A DNA stretch of 64,000 nt from Trichobilharzia regenti. Taxonomy: Eukaryota > Platyhelminthes > Trematoda > Strigeidida > Schistosomatidae. Below, in pieces: positions 61,641 to 64,000 of the stretch. Position numbers and translations under genes: made by a program. The number at the start of each line of letters is the position of its first letter. Within the stretch, counting starts at the first letter, position 1. The notes below the pieces were generated by a model, which did no database searches, had not been told where the DNA came from, and worked only from the letters and a program-made list of their open reading frames with translations. Location of the stretch: contig OX235262.1 of NCBI GenBank assembly GCA_944472135.2, positions 53,912,440-53,976,439 on the forward strand. The letters are read 5' to 3'.

Positions 61641-61915
61641 CCTGATTGATAAAATTCAGTTTGCACCAATTAAAGGACTGGTTAGACACATCACACTAGT
61701 TACTAGTGTCCAATGAAAGTATCCAATGTAGTCCTACAGGAGTTCGATTGAGAACCTGAATAGCTCAGTGGTTATGTCTCTGACTGCAGTGCTGGGTGAT
61801 GAACCTCAGCAGGTGCATGAGTTTCTTCGAGGTTGCAGATATGCCTTTCTGATGAGTCCCACCTAGCACGACAGCCAGGTTCAAGGCTTCCCGCCAATTT
61901 CCTCCAAACATCTAA
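61625..61915 (+). mobile_element. SM-alpha-type repeat, end of one unit and most of the next
   Basis: 61625-61745 is the end block (AAATTCAGTTTGCACCAATT, CTAGTTACTAGTGTCCAATG). 61746-61915 starts a new unit with TAGCTCAGTGGTTATGTCTC (A-box-like) and carries a hammerhead at 61843-61887. Its stem I is GCCTT/AAGGC, the core CTGATGA is intact, stem II is GTCC/GCAC around CACCTA, then GACA for GAAA and GGTTC near the cleavage site. It closes with the TTCCCGCCAATTTCCTCC tail. Head-to-tail arrangement as in SM-alpha arrays. Confidence 0.65.
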
Positions 61916-63811
61916 TTATACCTGTTGTTAATAAGTCTTTTGTTTTGTCGACAGCACTGGAGGACTAACTGGTGAAAAGATCGGCTCCATTCACAGTAGC
62001 AACACGGTCTTAGCACACCGCATTCTGCAGACAACATATAATTGTTCTCAGCACCATTCCTTCTAGGATCAACTAAAGCTTCAATAGTCGAGAGGCTCAC
62101 AGACTACACAGAAGTTTACCGAAGACCTTTCACCTTTGCCTTGCAACCAAGAAGAGAGCACTAAGAAATCGAATTGGTTTACATTATGTTGTAAAAACCA
62201 CATCGGGTATCGGGTGTCATACATGAGGTTAATTCCAGAGGGCCAGACTGACTTGCGTTCAGTATCTGAGACGGTATTATCAGTATTTCAGTATTTTGAC
62301 TACAATTGTTGATACTGCGGGTGTGATAATAATTGGCCTGTAGAAAGCGAGTTTTATTTCACACCGGATTTGTATCAGAGTAAAGAAAATTTTTTCCACA
62401 TCTCGGCAATTAAAAGTTTCTGAAGACAAGAAATATATAAATAACAGTCGGGAAGTTTGAAAACTTCCAAATTCTGAAAGTACGAGGAAACATGAACCTC
62501 ATCAGTAATACTGGAGCCGTTATAACATTTAATAACTGAGTCGATGCTAGCACGTGGGCTCAACAGCACTAATTTGCCCAAATAATGAAGAATATTCTTT
62601 GGTTCTGGAAAAATGTGGGCCAGATACTTTTCTTCTGTAAATGTCTTGTTGAAAATTCCAATACACACTGGGATCTGTATAAATTAGCATTATGGATAGG
62701 GAGAGAGATATCACAGAGTCTTAAGGTGTTCTTGAACAACACAAATCATCGAAGGACTTAATAGGTACGTGCTGTCTTCATTTTTCATATGCATATGTTA
62801 GGCGTATGAGTTAAAATTGCTAACGTAGATAAACTACCTGATGCATCAAATTCAGTAATTCTACGGCAGATTGCAGAGAATTCCCTCACTTTTACATGTG
62901 TCCTGAAAGTTATACACATCTCTTTAAAATCCGAAACCCCAGGAGTTTGTAAAGGCTGAGAGGTACCTGAGGAGATGTTGGCGTTTTGATGGGTGTTTAG
63001 TAGTGAAATATGGCGCTCCTTCACTACATATCACTGGAGAATACATAACGACCCACTCTATTTCGCAACAGTGCCTAGATTTTCATCACTGCTGAGTGGA
63101 AATATCAGTTGTAGTGATCGCACATAGACGTAAATTAACACGAAGGTGCTGGATTTCAGTTATATCTTGAAAATCTGCGGGAAACTTTTCTCCTATCAGA
63201 ACAAATAATATGCCACGTTACTTCTCGCAGAAATAACAGCTATTTGCTACTCGTCATACCGCCACACGTAACCGAATTAGCTAGAACAGTTGGTGAATCT
63301 GACTTGATAGCAGAGAGTTTTATTCCTGTTAATATTAGCATTCCTACATAATCACGAATAGATGGTTATTTCAGAGCGATATCTGAGGGTTTTGCACAAC
63401 TTAAAAACGGATCGGAAGCTCTGCAGATGCTGTTGAACTATACTATGAAACTTTCACTGGTCGCGATGACCTAACGAGTATCCATTTTCTCATTGGAAAA
63501 CAATTTGCACAAGGTAACCTTTAGCCTTCTCCTTTTTCCAATCAAATATAAGTATTTATATTTGTCTCTTGGTCTGCAGATTGATAAAGAGGTAGAAAAC
63601 ATCAATTTCAGAATGAAGATTACAGACAGAGTTTGTATTCACTAAAGTTGTTTAAGTGAGTTGCAAACTGCTAAAAGTTGTTAAGCGCGAAGAACGTTAA
63701 CGATTATTCTATTTGGCGTTCATAGAAACGTGCGTTTTGCCTAGCTAGTTATGTTTCTGTCGCATAATATTAAAAATTTTGTAACAACTGGATTTACTTC
63801 AACTCCGATAA
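61916..63811. other. No assigned gene; scattered coding-like stretches
   Basis: Open frames without motif: minus 62375-62668 (97 codons), minus 62785-63024 (79 codons) and, after an acceptor-like TTGTCGACAG at about 61960, a + strand frame TGGLTGEKIGSIHSSNTVLA. Near 63360-63515, + strand frames RIDGYFRAISEGFAQLKNGS and AVELYYETFTGRDDLTSIHF overlap with a frame change and end at a possible donor CAAG|GTAACC, and an acceptor TCTGCAG follows at 63581. These may be exons or a decayed element. I cannot decide. Confidence 0.25.
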
Positions 63812-63904
63812 ATGATGTTAACGGAGATGATAAATTTTGATTGTGATAATTTTAAGGTGGATGATGCAGAAGTCGATCATGAGGATAAGATACTAAAGCG
63901 AGAG
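63812..63904 (+). CDS. First coding exon of a host gene (gene 4)
   Basis: The frame opens directly after a TAA (63809-63811) with ATGATG at 63812 and reads MMLTEMINFDCDNFKVDDAE, VDHEDKILKRE, ending phase 0 at a donor GAG|GTATAT. A third in-frame ATG at 63827 could also serve as start. The peptide is acidic. The exon is followed by a 37-nt intron and a second exon in the same phase, the micro-intron pattern typical of the 5' ends of schistosome genes. Function unknown. Confidence 0.55.
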
Positions 63905-63941
63905 GTATATTGGCATTACAAATCACTTTTTATTTCGACAG
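63905..63941 (+). other. 37-nt micro-intron
   Basis: GTATATTGGC ... TTTTTATTTCGACAG: consensus GT and AG ends and a T-rich tract before the acceptor. The size matches the very short introns known at the 5' ends of schistosome genes. Confidence 0.6.
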
Positions 63942-64000
63942 TTAAATCAATTGATATCTGAACAGTTGGGTAATTTTGACCTCAGTGAAGAAGAGGACCA
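63942..64000 (+). CDS. Second exon of gene 4, cut by the window edge
   Basis: Phase-0 continuation reading LNQLISEQLGNFDLSEEED. Strongly acidic at its end. The frame is open to the last base of the window. Confidence 0.55.

Noticed and set aside
1..64000. CRISPR array or bacterial operons
   Set aside because: Repeats are transposon-related and irregular, there are splice sites and no ribosome-binding sites, and gene content is animal.

Overview
The window is almost certainly from a schistosome (blood fluke, Trematoda) or a very close relative. It is AT-rich eukaryotic DNA in which most recognisable sequence is mobile elements. The mix is typical of Schistosoma: RTE-clade and CR1-clade non-LTR retrotransposons, Penelope-like elements (PLE), a Merlin-type DNA transposase, BEL/Pao and Ty3/gypsy LTR elements, and short tRNA-headed repeats of the SM-alpha type carrying a decayed hammerhead ribozyme. 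A 37-nt micro-intron in a gene start at the right edge also fits. Species cannot be fixed from the sequence alone. All families were recognised by eye, without database searches.

Layout. 0-6.4 kb: a gene on the + strand with an internal exon (297-608) and a terminal exon (6143-6247, then AATAAA). Its 5.5-kb intron is filled by a young, internally deleted BEL/Pao element (BEL-1, 1243-4224) and RTE fragments. 6.4-19.7 kb: old SINE, RTE, PLE and SM-alpha debris, an RTE copy with a 5' inversion (14.6-15.2 kb), a basic Arg/Ser/Gln-rich ORF on the - strand (15963-16397) and a decayed RTE copy (17.2-19.3 kb). 19.8-27.6 kb: a decayed full-length gypsy element, a related LTR fragment and an internally deleted derivative with an intact gag-integrase fusion ORF, plus two inverted-repeat elements, one containing a hammerhead ribozyme fold. 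28-36.6 kb: PLE, SINE and RTE fragments, a dispersed repeat of unknown class and a 5'-truncated CR1-like element with an open 697-aa reverse transcriptase ORF. 36.8-38.6 kb: several exons of a second + strand gene, ending in a stop at 38582. 40-48.9 kb: a three-level nest, Merlin relic > CR1-like element A > nearly intact CR1-like element B. 49.7-57 kb: a second copy of the unknown repeat, a young gag-only BEL/Pao-type element (BEL-2, 51385-55155), a candidate first coding exon (55340-55448) and an RTE copy. 57-61.9 kb: an old CR1 relic with a PHD-finger ORF1, split by a solo LTR, then SM-alpha. 63.8-64 kb: the 5' end of another + strand gene.

The host exons cannot be assigned a function. The elements form donor and parasite pairs. 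BEL-1 and BEL-2 lack most of pol yet have LTRs identical by eye, so they must have been moved by enzymes supplied elsewhere. The gypsy deletion derivative sits beside a relic of its likely parent. The most unusual signals are the three kinds of hammerhead-related sequence (SM-alpha, a 227-bp inverted-repeat element, and a pair of giant palindromes) and a hairpin with compensatory changes in a CR1 3' region.
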